From contig NZ_JACHJQ010000009.1 in the NCBI RefSeq assembly GCF_014203735.1, positions 1 to 64,000 on the forward strand: a DNA stretch of 64,000 nucleotides, read 5' to 3'. Within the stretch, counting starts at the first letter, position 1. Every line of letters begins with the position of its first letter. Shown one piece after another: positions 15,696-24,890 of this stretch. The notes under the pieces were generated by a model. It searched no databases, had not been told where the DNA came from, and saw nothing but the letters and a program-made list of their open reading frames with translations. A program made the translations under genes and the position numbers. The stretch is from Actinophytocola algeriensis. GTDB taxonomy: Bacteria > Actinomycetota > Actinomycetes > Mycobacteriales > Pseudonocardiaceae.

Positions 15696-16633
15696 GACGC
15701 GCGACGGAACGTGCGCCGGTAGGTGTCCGGGGCGACGCCCACGGTGCGGTGGAAGTGGCGGCGCAGCGTCGCGGCCGTGCCCATGCCCGTGCGGGTCGCG
15801 ACCACGTCGATGTTGAGGTCGGTCGTCTCCAGCAGCTCCTGCGCGCGGTGCAGGCGCTGGTTGTGCAGCCACCGCAACGGGGTCGTGCCCGTGGTGGCGA
15901 CGAAGTGCCGCGCCAGGTTCCGCGAGCTCATGCTCGCCATGGCCGCCAGCTGCTCGACCGTCAACGGCTCGTGCAGCTGCTCGATCGCCCACCGCATGAC
16001 CGGCTCGAGCGGGTTCCCCGTGACCGGCGACGGGGTGCTGATGAACTGCGCTTGACCACCGGACCGGTGCGGCGGCACCACCAACCGCCGCGCGAGCGTG
16101 TTCGCGGCCGCGGCACCGTGGTCCTTGCGCACGACGTGCAGGGACAGGTCCATGCACGCCGCCTTGCCCGCCGATGTGAGGATCGGCTCGTCGTCGACGT
16201 ACAGCACGTCCGCGTCGACCTCGACCCGCGGGTAGCGGCGCGCCAGGTCCGCCGCGTGCGCCCAGTGCGTCGTGACCCGCCTGCCGTCGAGCAGGCCCGC
16301 CGCCGCCAGCACGAACGCGCCCGTGCACAGCGACATGATCCGCGCGCCACGCGCGTGCGCGGCCCGCAGCGCGGTGACCACATCGGACGGTGGGTCGGCG
16401 TCGACGTCGTGGCACGACGGGACGATCACCGTGTCCGCGCGGGCCACCGGGCCGAGGTCGGCGCACGTCGGCACGCGCGCCAGCTCACCGAGCCACGCCG
16501 CCCTCGGGCCGCAGACCGTGAAGTCGTACCAGGGGTCCGCGATGTCGTCGCGGACCACGCCGAACACCTCGACCGCGGTGGCGGCCTCGAACAGCATGGC
16601 GCCCTCGTACAGTGCCAGCACCACCGATCGCAT
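15680..16633 (-). CDS. GlxA-type AraC regulator with DJ-1/PfpI domain
   Basis: A 317-aa protein. Residues 1-185 are a DJ-1/PfpI-like amidotransferase fold (VVLALYEGAMLFEAATAVEVF; DTVIVPSCHD; IMSLCTGAFVLAAAGLLDGR, where the C-T-G elbow is retained). Residues 215-310 are an AraC DNA-binding domain (LTVEQLAAMASMSSRNLARHF, then LNIDVVATRTGMGTAATLRRHFHRTVGVAPDTYRRTF). ATG is at 16633. It is divergent from the saccharopine-dehydrogenase-like gene 62 nt away, a possible target. The 3' end overlaps the SDR by 16 nt in convergent orientation. Confidence 0.9.
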   Translation of the reverse strand: MRSVVLALYEGAMLFEAATAVEVFGVVRDDIADPWYDFTVCGPRAAWLGELARVPTCADLGPVARADTVIVPSCHDVDADPPSDVVTALRAAHARGARIMSLCTGAFVLAAAGLLDGRRVTTHWAHAADLARRYPRVEVDADVLYVDDEPILTSAGKAACMDLSLHVVRKDHGAAAANTLARRLVVPPHRSGGQAQFISTPSPVTGNPLEPVMRWAIEQLHEPLTVEQLAAMASMSSRNLARHFVATTGTTPLRWLHNQRLHRAQELLETTDLNIDVVATRTGMGTAATLRRHFHRTVGVAPDTYRRTFRRASHVDS

Positions 16634-16695
16634 GTCCGAAAGTATACGGACGTGGTCTGATCGGACACTCGTGTCGGCGGCGTGACCGCGTGACC

Positions 16696-17646
16696 ATGGT
16701 CTTCGTGAACACCACCGTCGCCGTCGTGGGCGCCCACGGGCACACCGCGAAGTTCGTCCTCACCCACCTGCGTGCCCTCGGGCTCACCCCGGTCCCCTTC
16801 GGTCGCGGCACCGCGCTCGACTTCGACGGCGTCGCGGCGGTCGTCAACTGCGCTGGCCCGTTCGCGGACACCGCCGTGCACGTCGCCGAGGCCGCGGTCC
16901 GGGCAGGCGCCCACTACCTCGACATCTCCGCGGAACAGGCCGTGACCATGGCGCTGCTGGCCCGGTTCCGGGACGCCGGCGTCGTGGTCGCACCGTCGGT
17001 CGCGTTCTACGGCGGGCTCGGTGACCTGCTGGCGACCGCGGCCATGGGGGACTGGCCCGACGCCGACGAGATCCGGATCGGCATCGTGCTCGACAGCTGG
17101 CGGCCGACCGCGGGCACGCGCCGCACGATCACCAGCAACGCGGGGAAGCACGTCGTCTACACCGGCGGCGAGTTCGTGCCACCGCCGAGCGCGCCGAGCA
17201 CGGTCGTGTGGGACTTCCCGGCACCGATCGGCGAGCAGAAGCTGGTCGAGCTGCCCACCGCCGACCAGGTGACCATCGCCCACCACCTCCGCACGCCGCG
17301 GATCACCGTCCACATGAACGCCGCGCCGCTCGCCGACCTCGCCGACCAGCAGACCCCGCCGCCGGTCCCGGCCGACGACCTCGGCCGGTCCGGGCAGACC
17401 TTCCTCGTCGAGGTCGAGGTGCGCAGGGGAGACGAGTGCCGCCGGGCGAGCGCGTCGGGCCAGGACATCTACGCGGTGACCGGTCCGATCGTGGCGACCG
17501 CGGTCACCCGCGTGCTCGGCGGCCGGTACGCCGGTGCGCGCACGGCCGGACAGCTCGGCGACCCGGCCGCCTTCCTGCGTGCACTCGCTCCGGAACACCT
17601 CGCCGTAAACCTTGACAGCGGATGTCAGGTTTATCCGGCATCGTGA
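16696..17646 (+). CDS. Saccharopine dehydrogenase-like NAD(P)-binding protein
   Basis: A 316-aa protein with an N-terminal Rossmann motif VAVVGAHGHTAKFVL. The conserved VVNCAGPFADTAVHVAEAAVRAGAHYLDIS block is typical of trans-acting enoyl-reductase/saccharopine dehydrogenase-like proteins, and GVVVAPSVAFYGGLGDLLA follows. These proteins act on varied substrates and lysine metabolism is not implied. ATG 16696 is chosen; an in-frame GTG 6 nt earlier is an alternative. It is divergent from the GlxA-type regulator and 5 nt upstream of an SDR. Confidence 0.82.
   Translation: MVFVNTTVAVVGAHGHTAKFVLTHLRALGLTPVPFGRGTALDFDGVAAVVNCAGPFADTAVHVAEAAVRAGAHYLDISAEQAVTMALLARFRDAGVVVAPSVAFYGGLGDLLATAAMGDWPDADEIRIGIVLDSWRPTAGTRRTITSNAGKHVVYTGGEFVPPPSAPSTVVWDFPAPIGEQKLVELPTADQVTIAHHLRTPRITVHMNAAPLADLADQQTPPPVPADDLGRSGQTFLVEVEVRRGDECRRASASGQDIYAVTGPIVATAVTRVLGGRYAGARTAGQLGDPAAFLRALAPEHLAVNLDSGCQVYPAS
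17612..17627. promoter_or_regulatory. Possible promoter/operator inside the 3' end of the preceding gene
   Basis: TTGACA (17612-17617) overlaps the palindrome TGACA-GCGGA-TGTCA (17613-17627), 25 bp before the SDR start. A separate promoter for the SDR is plausible; the -10 is weak. Confidence 0.35.
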
Positions 17647-17651
17647 TCCAC

Positions 17652-18566
17652 ATGGACGAACTCAAGGGAAAGGTCGCGCTGGTCGCCGGTGCGTCCCGGG
17701 CCGCTGGCCGGGCAATCGCGGTGGAGCTGGGCAGGCGCGGCGCGACCGTGTACGCGACGGGCAGGACGACCCGTGCGCAACGGTCGGAGATGAACCGGCC
17801 GGAGACGATCGACGACACGGCCGAGCTGGTGACCGCGGCGGGCGGCGAGGGCATCGCCGTGCGGGTCGACCACCTCGAACCGGAGCAGGTGAAGGCGCTG
17901 GTCGAGCGGATCGACCGCGACCACGGACGGCTCGACGTGCTGGTCAACGACATCTGGGGCGGCGATGTCTACCTCAAGTTCGGGCAGAAGCTGTGGGAGC
18001 ACGACCTGGCAGGTGGCCTGCGCATGCTGCGGCTGGGCGTCGACACGCACGCCATCACCAGCCATTTCGCGTTGCCGCTGTTGATCCGGCGGCCGGGCGG
18101 GCTGGTGCTGGAGATGACCGACGGCACCACCGAGTCCAACGCCACCTACCGCGCGGACGCCGGGTTCTTCTACGACCTCGTGAAGGTGTCGGTGCAGCGG
18201 ATGGCGCTCGCACAGTCGGTGGAGCTGGCGCCGCACGGCTGCACGGCGGTGGCGCTGACACCGGGCTGGCTGCGGTCCGAGGCGATGCTGGAGGCCTTCG
18301 GTGTGAGCGAGGACAACTGGCGCGACGCCACCGCGCACCAGCCGCACTTCGTGATCTCCGAGTCACCCGCGTTCGTGGGGAGGGCGGCGGCCGCGCTCGC
18401 GACGGATCCCGACGTCGCGCGGTGGAACGGGCAGTCGGTGTCGTCGGGCGAGCTGGCGAAGGTCTACGACTTCACCGACGCGGACGGCAGCAGCCCGGAC
18501 GCGTGGCGCTACATCGCGGAGGTGGAGAGCCAGGGCAAGCCCGCCGACGCGACCGGCTACCGCTGA
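17652..18566 (+). CDS. Short-chain dehydrogenase/reductase
   Basis: A 304-aa SDR. GASRAAGRAIAVELGRRGATVYATGRTTR is the cofactor site (the basic residues favour NADPH). DVLVNDIWGGD replaces the usual NNAG, and the active site YDLVK is present in FFYDLVKVSVQRMALAQSVE. It is longer than the usual 250 residues, with insertions near DIWGG and a C-terminal extension, as in the DUF-like SDR subgroup of actinobacteria. ATG 17652 is preceded only by a poor RBS. It may be co-transcribed with the gene ending at 17646. Confidence 0.87.
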   Translation: MDELKGKVALVAGASRAAGRAIAVELGRRGATVYATGRTTRAQRSEMNRPETIDDTAELVTAAGGEGIAVRVDHLEPEQVKALVERIDRDHGRLDVLVNDIWGGDVYLKFGQKLWEHDLAGGLRMLRLGVDTHAITSHFALPLLIRRPGGLVLEMTDGTTESNATYRADAGFFYDLVKVSVQRMALAQSVELAPHGCTAVALTPGWLRSEAMLEAFGVSEDNWRDATAHQPHFVISESPAFVGRAAAALATDPDVARWNGQSVSSGELAKVYDFTDADGSSPDAWRYIAEVESQGKPADATGYR

Positions 18567-18576
18567 GGCACTATGG

Positions 18577-19302
18577 ATGTCGATGAGATCTTGGCAGCCC
18601 ACCCTGGACATCGATGACTTCCGTGCACTGCGCGCGCAGTTCACGGATTTCATGCTGGGTTACAAGTTCGCGATCGACGAGATCACCACGAAGATCAACA
18701 TCCTTCGTGAGGACTTCAACAACGCGCACGAGTACAACCCGATCGAGCACATCAACTCCCGGCTGAAGGCGCCGGAAAGCGTGCTGGAGAAGGTGCGGCG
18801 CAAGAACTACCAGATGAACCTGGCCAGCATCCGCGAGAACGTGCTCGACATCGCGGGCGTCCGGGTCATCTGCAGTTTCATCTCGGACATCGTCAAGATC
18901 CGCGACATGATCGCGGGCCAGGAGGACGTCACCGTCCTCGACGAGCGCGACTACATCGCCCACCGCAAGCCCAACGGCTACCGGAGCCTGCACCTGATCG
19001 TGTCGATCCCGGTGTTCCGCTCCGACCGCACGGACCGCATCCCGGTGGAGATCCAGATCCGCACCATCGCGATGGACTTCTGGGCGAGCCTGGAACACAA
19101 GATCTACTACAAGTACCGCGGTGAGGTCCCACCGAACCTGCAGAGCGAGCTCACGGAGGCGGCGGAAGCCGCGGCCGCGCTCGACGAGAAGATGGAGTCC
19201 CTGCACCGGCTGGTCGACCACGGCAAGACCCGGTCGGCCCCGGTGGCGGACGAGCTGGACCTCACCGCGCTGTACATGGGCTTCCTGGGCAACAACGGCT
19301 GA
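18577..19302 (+). CDS. Small alarmone synthetase (RelA/SpoT-domain GTP pyrophosphokinase, RelQ-like)
   Basis: A 241-aa protein with a lone RelA/SpoT synthetase domain. Motifs are RENVLDIAGVRVICSF, the substrate loop HRKPNGYRSLHLIV, EIQIRT and FWASLEHKIYYKY. There is no HD hydrolase, TGS or ACT domain, as expected for small alarmone synthetases. It makes (p)ppGpp or pGpp from ATP plus a guanine nucleotide under stress. Coiled helices at the C-terminus resemble the oligomerising region of RelQ. It starts 10 nt after the SDR stop. A second in-frame ATG at 18583 is possible. Confidence 0.93.
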   Translation: MSMRSWQPTLDIDDFRALRAQFTDFMLGYKFAIDEITTKINILREDFNNAHEYNPIEHINSRLKAPESVLEKVRRKNYQMNLASIRENVLDIAGVRVICSFISDIVKIRDMIAGQEDVTVLDERDYIAHRKPNGYRSLHLIVSIPVFRSDRTDRIPVEIQIRTIAMDFWASLEHKIYYKYRGEVPPNLQSELTEAAEAAAALDEKMESLHRLVDHGKTRSAPVADELDLTALYMGFLGNNG

Positions 19303-19341
19303 CCGGCGGCCTCGTGAGGCGTGTGGTTTGCCGGTCCGTGT

Positions 19342-19523
19342 GGCCTCCGGCCCCCGGTTCAACGCTACGGCGTACCACCGACATTTCCGGACGCCCGGAC
19401 GACGGTTGTCCACAGCCGGCCGCGGGCTCGGTTCGGCAGCGTTGAGGGGTGTGGACAACCTCCGCTCCGCGGCCCGGAACTGTCGGCGCCTTGCCGTAGC
19501 GTCGAACCCGGGGGCCGGAGGCC
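19342..19523. repeat. Large inverted repeat with two opposed DnaA-box-like 9-mers
   Basis: The outer arms are 19342-19371 (begins GGCCTCCGGCCCCCGG) and 19493-19523 (ends CCGGGGGCCGGAGGCC), complementary over about 30 bp. Inside are CACCGACA and TGTCGGCG, then TTGTCCACA (19406-19414) and its complement TGTGGACAA (19450-19458). The whole element sits between convergent genes and is flanked by their 3' ends, with no gene inside. Confidence 0.85.
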
Positions 19524-19556
19524 ACGCCAGGTGAGCGGGCTCACTCCCACCCAGCG

Positions 19557-20564
19557 TCATGACGACCCCGGCGACCCGTCCCCCCGCTGCCGGTCCTCGA
19601 CCGGCGCGTTGCGGGCCGCGATGGCCAACCCCAGCTCGGCCAGAGCGGTCCGCAACTCAACCGGGGCCACCACCTCGACGCCGACCCCCAGCGAGAGCAG
19701 TTGGGTGGTGGCCACCGGGAGACTCTCGACCTCCAGCTCCACCTCCCGCCACCCCTCCTCATCCGCGGGCCCGGCCGAAGCGATGGCCGCCGCGGCCGCG
19801 TCCTCGTCGGTCACGCTCCGCAGCGCGCGCAGCCCGTGCCGATTCAGCCGCAGCCGCACCGTCTCCCGCAGCAGCGACCGCTCGAACCGGGCCGACGACC
19901 GTGCCCACCACGTCGCCAACGAGAAGTCCGGCGGCCGGGTGAACTCGGACAACGAAGCAGCAGCCGCGATCCGGGCCACCCGGTAGGTCCGGATGTCCGG
20001 CCCGACCCGCGCCACCAGGTACCAGACACCCGCCTTCACGACCAGCCCCAGCGGGTCCACCTCACGGGTCACCACCGACTCGCCGCGCCGGTAGTCCATC
20101 CGCAGCCGCCGCGTCGACGCCACCGCGTCCGCGACGACCGTCAGCAGCGTGGCCGTCTCCGGCTGCTGGAACCAGCCCGGCGCGTCCAGGTGGAACCGGT
20201 CCGCGATCGCCGACGCGTACTCCCGCAACGGTGCGGGCAGCCCGGCGAGCACCTTCGCCCGCGCGACCGTCAGCGACTCGCCGAGACCCAGCTGCGCCAG
20301 CAGCTCCGGCACGCCGACCGCGAAGATCGCCGCCGCCTCGCGGCCGGTCAGCCCGTCGAGCCGGGTGCGCCAGCCCTCCATCAGCCGGATCCCGCCCGCC
20401 CGGCCCTGCTCTGTCCACAGTGGAACACCGGCGGCGAGCAGCGCCTCGACGTCCCGGTACACGGTGCGTTCCGACACCTCGAGCGCCGCCGCCAGCTCGG
20501 CGGCCGTCGACCGTCCGCGCTGCTGCAACAGGAACAGCAGCGTCACCAACCGTTCAGCCCGCAC
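19557..20564 (-). CDS. YafY-type HTH/WYL transcriptional regulator
   Basis: A 335-aa protein. The N-terminal DeoR-like helix-turn-helix is ERLVTLLFLLQQRGRSTAAE, then LEVSERTVYRDVEALLAAGVPLW. The central WYL domain has the diagnostic GVWYLVARVGPDIRTYRVARI, with a C-terminal WCX extension. GTG 20564 (VRAERLVTLL) begins the HTH; the 31 codons further upstream are atypical. WYL domains sense nucleic-acid or nucleotide-like ligands in several characterised cases. The target is not evident. It is convergent with the alarmone synthetase across the inverted repeat. Confidence 0.88.
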   Translation of the reverse strand: MRAERLVTLLFLLQQRGRSTAAELAAALEVSERTVYRDVEALLAAGVPLWTEQGRAGGIRLMEGWRTRLDGLTGREAAAIFAVGVPELLAQLGLGESLTVARAKVLAGLPAPLREYASAIADRFHLDAPGWFQQPETATLLTVVADAVASTRRLRMDYRRGESVVTREVDPLGLVVKAGVWYLVARVGPDIRTYRVARIAAAASLSEFTRPPDFSLATWWARSSARFERSLLRETVRLRLNRHGLRALRSVTDEDAAAAAIASAGPADEEGWREVELEVESLPVATTQLLSLGVGVEVVAPVELRTALAELGLAIAARNAPVEDRQRGDGSPGSS

Positions 20565-20669
20565 CCCCGGATTCTGCCACCGCCGTGATCGGGTACCGGG
20601 CCTGCGAGTCCCGCCGAGCCGGACAACCGGCGCCCGCCACGAGGATCGGACGGTCACTGCCCTCGTCGA

Positions 20670-23600
20670 TCAGGTGGCGAGCAGCTTGCCGATCTCGGCG
20701 TCGGACAGGTCGTCGAGCCGGTCGAGCAGCGTGCGTGATCGGTCACCTGCCTGCGCCCGCGCGATCGACGCGCCGAGGCCGGCGATCGTCGGCGTACCGA
20801 ACACGGAAGCGAGCGGCAGGTTCACCGAGAGCTGGGTCCGGACCCGGGCCAGCAGTTGAGTCGCGGTCAGCGAATGGCCGCCGAGAGCGAAGAAGTCGTC
20901 ATGCACACTCAGATCCACGGCAGGCCCGAGGTGCAGGACGTCCCGCCAGAGCAGGGCGAGCCGCCGCTCGACGTCGTCGCGCGGCGCGACCACCCGCGTG
21001 CGGGTCGGCGCCCACACCGGATCCGGCAGCGCGGTCCGGTCGACCTTGCCCGTCGGCGTCCTCGGCACCGCGTCGAGCGTCATCACCAGGTTCGGCACCA
21101 GGTAGTCCGGCAGCCGCGCGGACAGCCAGGGCCGCAGCTCGTTCGGGTCCAGCCGGGGACCGGGCAGCACGTACGCGACGAGCCGCACGTCGGTCTCGCT
21201 GCCGCGCCACACGGTCACGACCGCGTCCCGCACCAGGTTGTGCTCGCGGAGCACCGACTCGATCTCGCCCAGCTCGATGCGGAACCCGCGGACCTTCACC
21301 TGGTGGTCGGCGCGGCCGAGGAACTCCAGCCGCCCGGACCGCATCCGCACGAGGTCGCCGGTGGCGTAGAGCCGCGCGCCGGGGGTGGTGCTGAACGGGT
21401 CCGGCAGGAACTTCGCCGCCGTGAGCCCCGGCCGGTTGAGGTAGCCACGCGCGACCCCGGCGCCCCCGATGTACAGCTCACCCAGCACACCGTCAGGCAC
21501 CGGCCGCAGCGCCGGGTCGAGCACGTGCAGGGTGGTGGCGCCCACCGGGTCGCCGAGCCGGACCGGCGCCGGGCTCGCCGGGACGGTCCCGGCGGTCGAG
21601 TACACCGTGGTCTCGGTCGGGCCGTACCCGTCGACCAGCCGCGCGCCGCCGGACTGCAGCGCGTCGGCGAGTTCGCGGGTCATCGCCTCGCCGCCGCTGA
21701 TCCGCAGCCGCACGGCTGCGGGCACCCCACCCGCGGTGACGAGCATCCGCCACGCGGACGGCGTCCCCTGCACGACTGTCGCGCCGGTGTCGATCAGCCG
21801 TTGCCGCAGGCGTAGCCCGTCGGACACCTCGCCCGCGGGGACCACGGTGACCCGCGCGCCCCGCAACAGCGGCACCAGCAGTTCGACGGTTGACACGTCG
21901 AACGATGGCGTGGTGATCGATGCGACGCGGTCGTCCGGCCGCAGGTCGAGCAGCTCGTCCATGGCGGACAGCAGGTTCTGGACGCCGCCGTGGGTGACGG
22001 TGACGCCCTTCGGCGTGCCCGTGGAGCCGGACGTGTACAGCAGGTAGGAGACGGTGCCCGGCGCGGCGGTCGGGCCGGGCGGGGTGGCCGGCTGTGCCGC
22101 GAGGTCGGCGGTGTCGAGGTTGATCACCGTGCGCTCGCCGGGCAGCGCCACCGCGGCCGCGTCGTGGGTGACCAGCACCGGGCAGCCCGCGTCGGTGACC
22201 ATCGTGGCGAGCCGGTCGGCGGGCCAGGCCGGGTCGAGCGGCAGGTAGCCACCACCGGCCCGCCACACGGCGAGGATGGCGGTGACCACGGGGACGCCGC
22301 GTTCGAGGCACAACGCGACCGGCACGTCCGGGCCGACCCCGTTGGCACGCAACAGGTGCGCGAGCCGGTTCGCGTTCTCGTCGAGCTCCCGGTAGGTGAG
22401 CAGGCGGTGCGCGTCGGCGACGGCCGGGGCGTCCCCGAACCGGGCGAGGTCGAACGTGACGGTGCCCGCGGCCGGGGTGTCGACGACCGTGCGGGTGCCG
22501 TCGCGCAGCGGCAGCTCGGCGATCGGCCGGTCCGGGTCGGCGGTCACGGCCGCGCAGAGCACCGCGTACAGGTCGGCGAACCCTTCGACGGTCGACTGGT
22601 CGAACAGGTCGGTGTCGTAGTTCCACCTGGCCAGCCACCGGTCCGGGCCGGGCTCGACCGTGAGGCACAGGTCGAACTTCGACCCGCCGGTGGGCAGCAA
22701 GCGTGGCGCGATGGTCAGACCGTCCACAGTGATCGGCTCGGGCGCCGGCTCGACCGCGAACATCACCTGCGCGACCGGCGCGTGCGCGCGCGAGCGCTCG
22801 GCGGGGAGCAGGTCCACGAGCTCCTCGAACGGCATGTCCTGGTTGGCGAGCGCGCCATGGACGGCGTCGGAGGTGTGCTTGGCGAGCTCGGCGAACGTGG
22901 TGCCGGGCGGGATGCGTGCGGGCAGCGCGAGCGTGTTGGCGAGGAACCCGACCAGGTGCTCGGTCTCGGGGCGGGTGCGCCCGGCCACCGGGGTGGCGAT
23001 GAGGAACTCCTCCTGCCCGGTCAGCCGGTGCAGCATCGCCTGGTAGACCGCGAGGAGCGTGCCGAACGAGGCGTCCGGCACCGGCTCGAGGTCGCGCACG
23101 AGGTCGGCGCCGTGGCCCGCCGCTGCCGACCGAGGGCGGTCGGTCGGCAGCGGCAGGACTGTGGGGATGCCTGCGAGCTCGGCCTGCCAGTACCGGGCCG
23201 CGTCGGCGAACGCGTTGGCGTCGGCCTGTTCCCGCTGCCAGACCGCGTAGTCCGGGTACTGGATGGCGGGTTCCGGCAGGTCTTCGCCCGCGTAGGCGCG
23301 GGCCAGCTCGTCGACCAGGATCGCGCAGGACCACTCGTCGACGACCGCGTGGTGCACGACGAGCACGAGCACGTGCTCGTCGGGGCCGGTGGCGGCGAGC
23401 CCGGCCCGCAACAGGGGCCCGGTGGCGAGGTCGAACCGATGCCGCACCAGAGTGTCCACTTCGGACTCGACGAGGTCGGTCAACCGCACGTCGGCCCGCG
23501 TGGTCACCACCTGGCTGGGCACCCCGTCGGTGGCGGTGAACGTGGTGCGCAGGGCTTCGTGCCGGTTGACCGCGGTGGTGAGCGCGTGTTCCAGCCGTCC

Positions 23601-23735
23601 TCGGTCGAGTGTCCCGGTGAGCGTGATCCGCCAGCCAACGTGGTACGCGGGGCTGCCCGGGATGAGCTGGTCCAGGAGCCACAGTCGCCGCTGGCCGGAG
23701 GAGGTGGGGAATACGAACGTGTCGTCGGTGTTCAC
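20670..23735 (-). CDS. Single-module nonribosomal peptide synthetase (C-A-PCP)
   Basis: A 1021-aa protein. The condensation domain (about 8-430) has the active motif HHAVVDEWS near residue 128. The adenylation domain (about 440-925) has LLYTSGSTGTPKG, YGPTETT and the lysine in TPTGKVDR. The carrier domain has the phosphopantetheine serine near 953 in FFALGGHSL. There is no thioesterase, so it must work with other enzymes or release otherwise. Reading the pocket by eye against PheA suggests D-V-V-Q-I-G-G-V-Y-K, with no confident substrate. GTG 23735 follows GAGGAAGG. An MbtH gene lies upstream on the same strand. The nearby genes give no tailoring set. Confidence 0.9.
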   Translation of the reverse strand: MNTDDTFVFPTSSGQRRLWLLDQLIPGSPAYHVGWRITLTGTLDRGRLEHALTTAVNRHEALRTTFTATDGVPSQVVTTRADVRLTDLVESEVDTLVRHRFDLATGPLLRAGLAATGPDEHVLVLVVHHAVVDEWSCAILVDELARAYAGEDLPEPAIQYPDYAVWQREQADANAFADAARYWQAELAGIPTVLPLPTDRPRSAAAGHGADLVRDLEPVPDASFGTLLAVYQAMLHRLTGQEEFLIATPVAGRTRPETEHLVGFLANTLALPARIPPGTTFAELAKHTSDAVHGALANQDMPFEELVDLLPAERSRAHAPVAQVMFAVEPAPEPITVDGLTIAPRLLPTGGSKFDLCLTVEPGPDRWLARWNYDTDLFDQSTVEGFADLYAVLCAAVTADPDRPIAELPLRDGTRTVVDTPAAGTVTFDLARFGDAPAVADAHRLLTYRELDENANRLAHLLRANGVGPDVPVALCLERGVPVVTAILAVWRAGGGYLPLDPAWPADRLATMVTDAGCPVLVTHDAAAVALPGERTVINLDTADLAAQPATPPGPTAAPGTVSYLLYTSGSTGTPKGVTVTHGGVQNLLSAMDELLDLRPDDRVASITTPSFDVSTVELLVPLLRGARVTVVPAGEVSDGLRLRQRLIDTGATVVQGTPSAWRMLVTAGGVPAAVRLRISGGEAMTRELADALQSGGARLVDGYGPTETTVYSTAGTVPASPAPVRLGDPVGATTLHVLDPALRPVPDGVLGELYIGGAGVARGYLNRPGLTAAKFLPDPFSTTPGARLYATGDLVRMRSGRLEFLGRADHQVKVRGFRIELGEIESVLREHNLVRDAVVTVWRGSETDVRLVAYVLPGPRLDPNELRPWLSARLPDYLVPNLVMTLDAVPRTPTGKVDRTALPDPVWAPTRTRVVAPRDDVERRLALLWRDVLHLGPAVDLSVHDDFFALGGHSLTATQLLARVRTQLSVNLPLASVFGTPTIAGLGASIARAQAGDRSRTLLDRLDDLSDAEIGKLLAT

Positions 23736-23999
23736 GACTGACCTTCCTCAGCGCGGGCAGCCTGCTCCGGCTGTTTTCGGGTGCACGAGACCTCCAACGC
23801 ACTCCTGGCGGAATGCGAAGTCGTCAAATCCGGGGGCAAATGCTGATCGTCATATGCCCATGGTGCGTTTCCGGCACGCGTTCGCCGGCACCCCGAAATA
23901 TGTGCGAACCTGGTCAAGGGCACGTGAAGCCCGAACAGGTGACAAGAACCCCAGTTCCTGCGGGTTGTTCAGCGGGCGCCGGCCGTCACGGCCGCCCGG

Positions 24000-24200
24000 T
24001 TATGCGGACAGGTACTCCCGCACGCTGCGTGGCCGCATGTCCGTCCAGACCCGCTCGATGTGATCGAGGCAGACCGGCCGGTCGCCTTCGGTGCCCTCCA
24101 CGTGCCATCCCGCGGGTAGCTCCTGGTCAGCAGCCCAGATGGAGTACTGCTCCTCGTCGTTGACCACCACCCGGTACCGGCGGCCGTCGACATCACTCAT
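24000..24200 (-). CDS. MbtH-family NRPS accessory protein
   Basis: A 66-aa protein. Family hallmarks are NDEEQYSIWAADQELPAGWHVEG, then CLDHIERVWTDMRPRSVREYL. ATG 24200 gives the standard length; the longer frame to 24305 adds noncoding sequence. MbtH proteins bind and activate adenylation domains, so its partner is presumably the NRPS that starts 264 bp downstream on the same strand. The intervening 264 bp (23736-23999) shows no gene and may carry a second promoter. Confidence 0.93.
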   Translation of the reverse strand: MSDVDGRRYRVVVNDEEQYSIWAADQELPAGWHVEGTEGDRPVCLDHIERVWTDMRPRSVREYLSA

Positions 24201-24392
24201 GTCCCACGCCTTTCCTGCCATGCCCTCTCGGAGCAAGACGCTACCGGCGTAGTGACAAGGGCGAATCGCCCGAACGGCCTCATCCGACCATCCGGGACGG
24301 ACCATCGAGAGTAAATCGATTACGGACCGGAAGCAGTCGGATACGGGATGACAATTGCTTCCTTTGCGAATGGATTCGCAGATTTCGAATGG

Positions 24393-24818
24393 CTACTTCG
24401 GCAGTGGCCAGAACATCGTCACCGTGGTGCCTGCGGTGGTCGGGGTGATTGTGGACGTACTCGTGAGGCCCTGGATCAGCGGCAGTCCGCGGCCGCGCAA
24501 CCCACCACTGGGTTGTGGCGGCCGCCACTTGCCGTAGTCGGTGACGGTGACGACGACACGGCCTTGCTCGGTGTCCACTTCGCCTCGGAGGTCGAGCAGG
24601 CCCTGCGTCTGATCGCGGTAGGCGTGCTCGACCGTGTTGGCCATGGCCTCGTAGCTGGCGAGCACGAGCGCCTCGGTGTCCGCGTCGGACAGTCCGACGC
24701 GGCCCGCCCAGACGGCGAGTGCGTGCCGCAACCCGGCCAGGCGCGCGGCCACCGCGGGCACCCGGAAGTGCAGTTCCCCTTCCGGGACGTCATCCGGGTC
24801 CAGTTGCCCCAGGTTCAC
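24393..24818 (-). CDS. Anti-sigma-factor-type serine kinase (RsbW/HATPase)
   Basis: A 141-aa GHKL ATPase of the RsbW/SpoIIAB type. The N box is ASYEAMANTVEHAYR, the G1 box VTVTDYGKWRP and the G2 box GGLRGRGLPLIQGLT. The GTG at 24818 is chosen because GGAGG sits 8 nt upstream; a TTG at 24833 is the longest alternative. It lies just downstream of a STAS-domain antagonist on the same strand, so the two form an RsbV-RsbW-like partner-switching pair that should regulate a sigma factor encoded elsewhere. Confidence 0.85.
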   Translation of the reverse strand: MNLGQLDPDDVPEGELHFRVPAVAARLAGLRHALAVWAGRVGLSDADTEALVLASYEAMANTVEHAYRDQTQGLLDLRGEVDTEQGRVVVTVTDYGKWRPPQPSGGLRGRGLPLIQGLTSTSTITPTTAGTTVTMFWPLPK

Positions 24819-24890
24819 GGCCGAAGCCTCCAACGTTCAGCCTTCCGATCCTCCTGCTCACAGGCGTGAGCCGACCGGAGTAAATCGCGT

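Noticed and set aside
21990-23741. A 583-codon plus-strand frame antisense to the NRPS
   Set aside because: It is low-complexity and Gly/Arg-rich, with no motif. The NRPS on the other strand has all C-A-PCP motifs.
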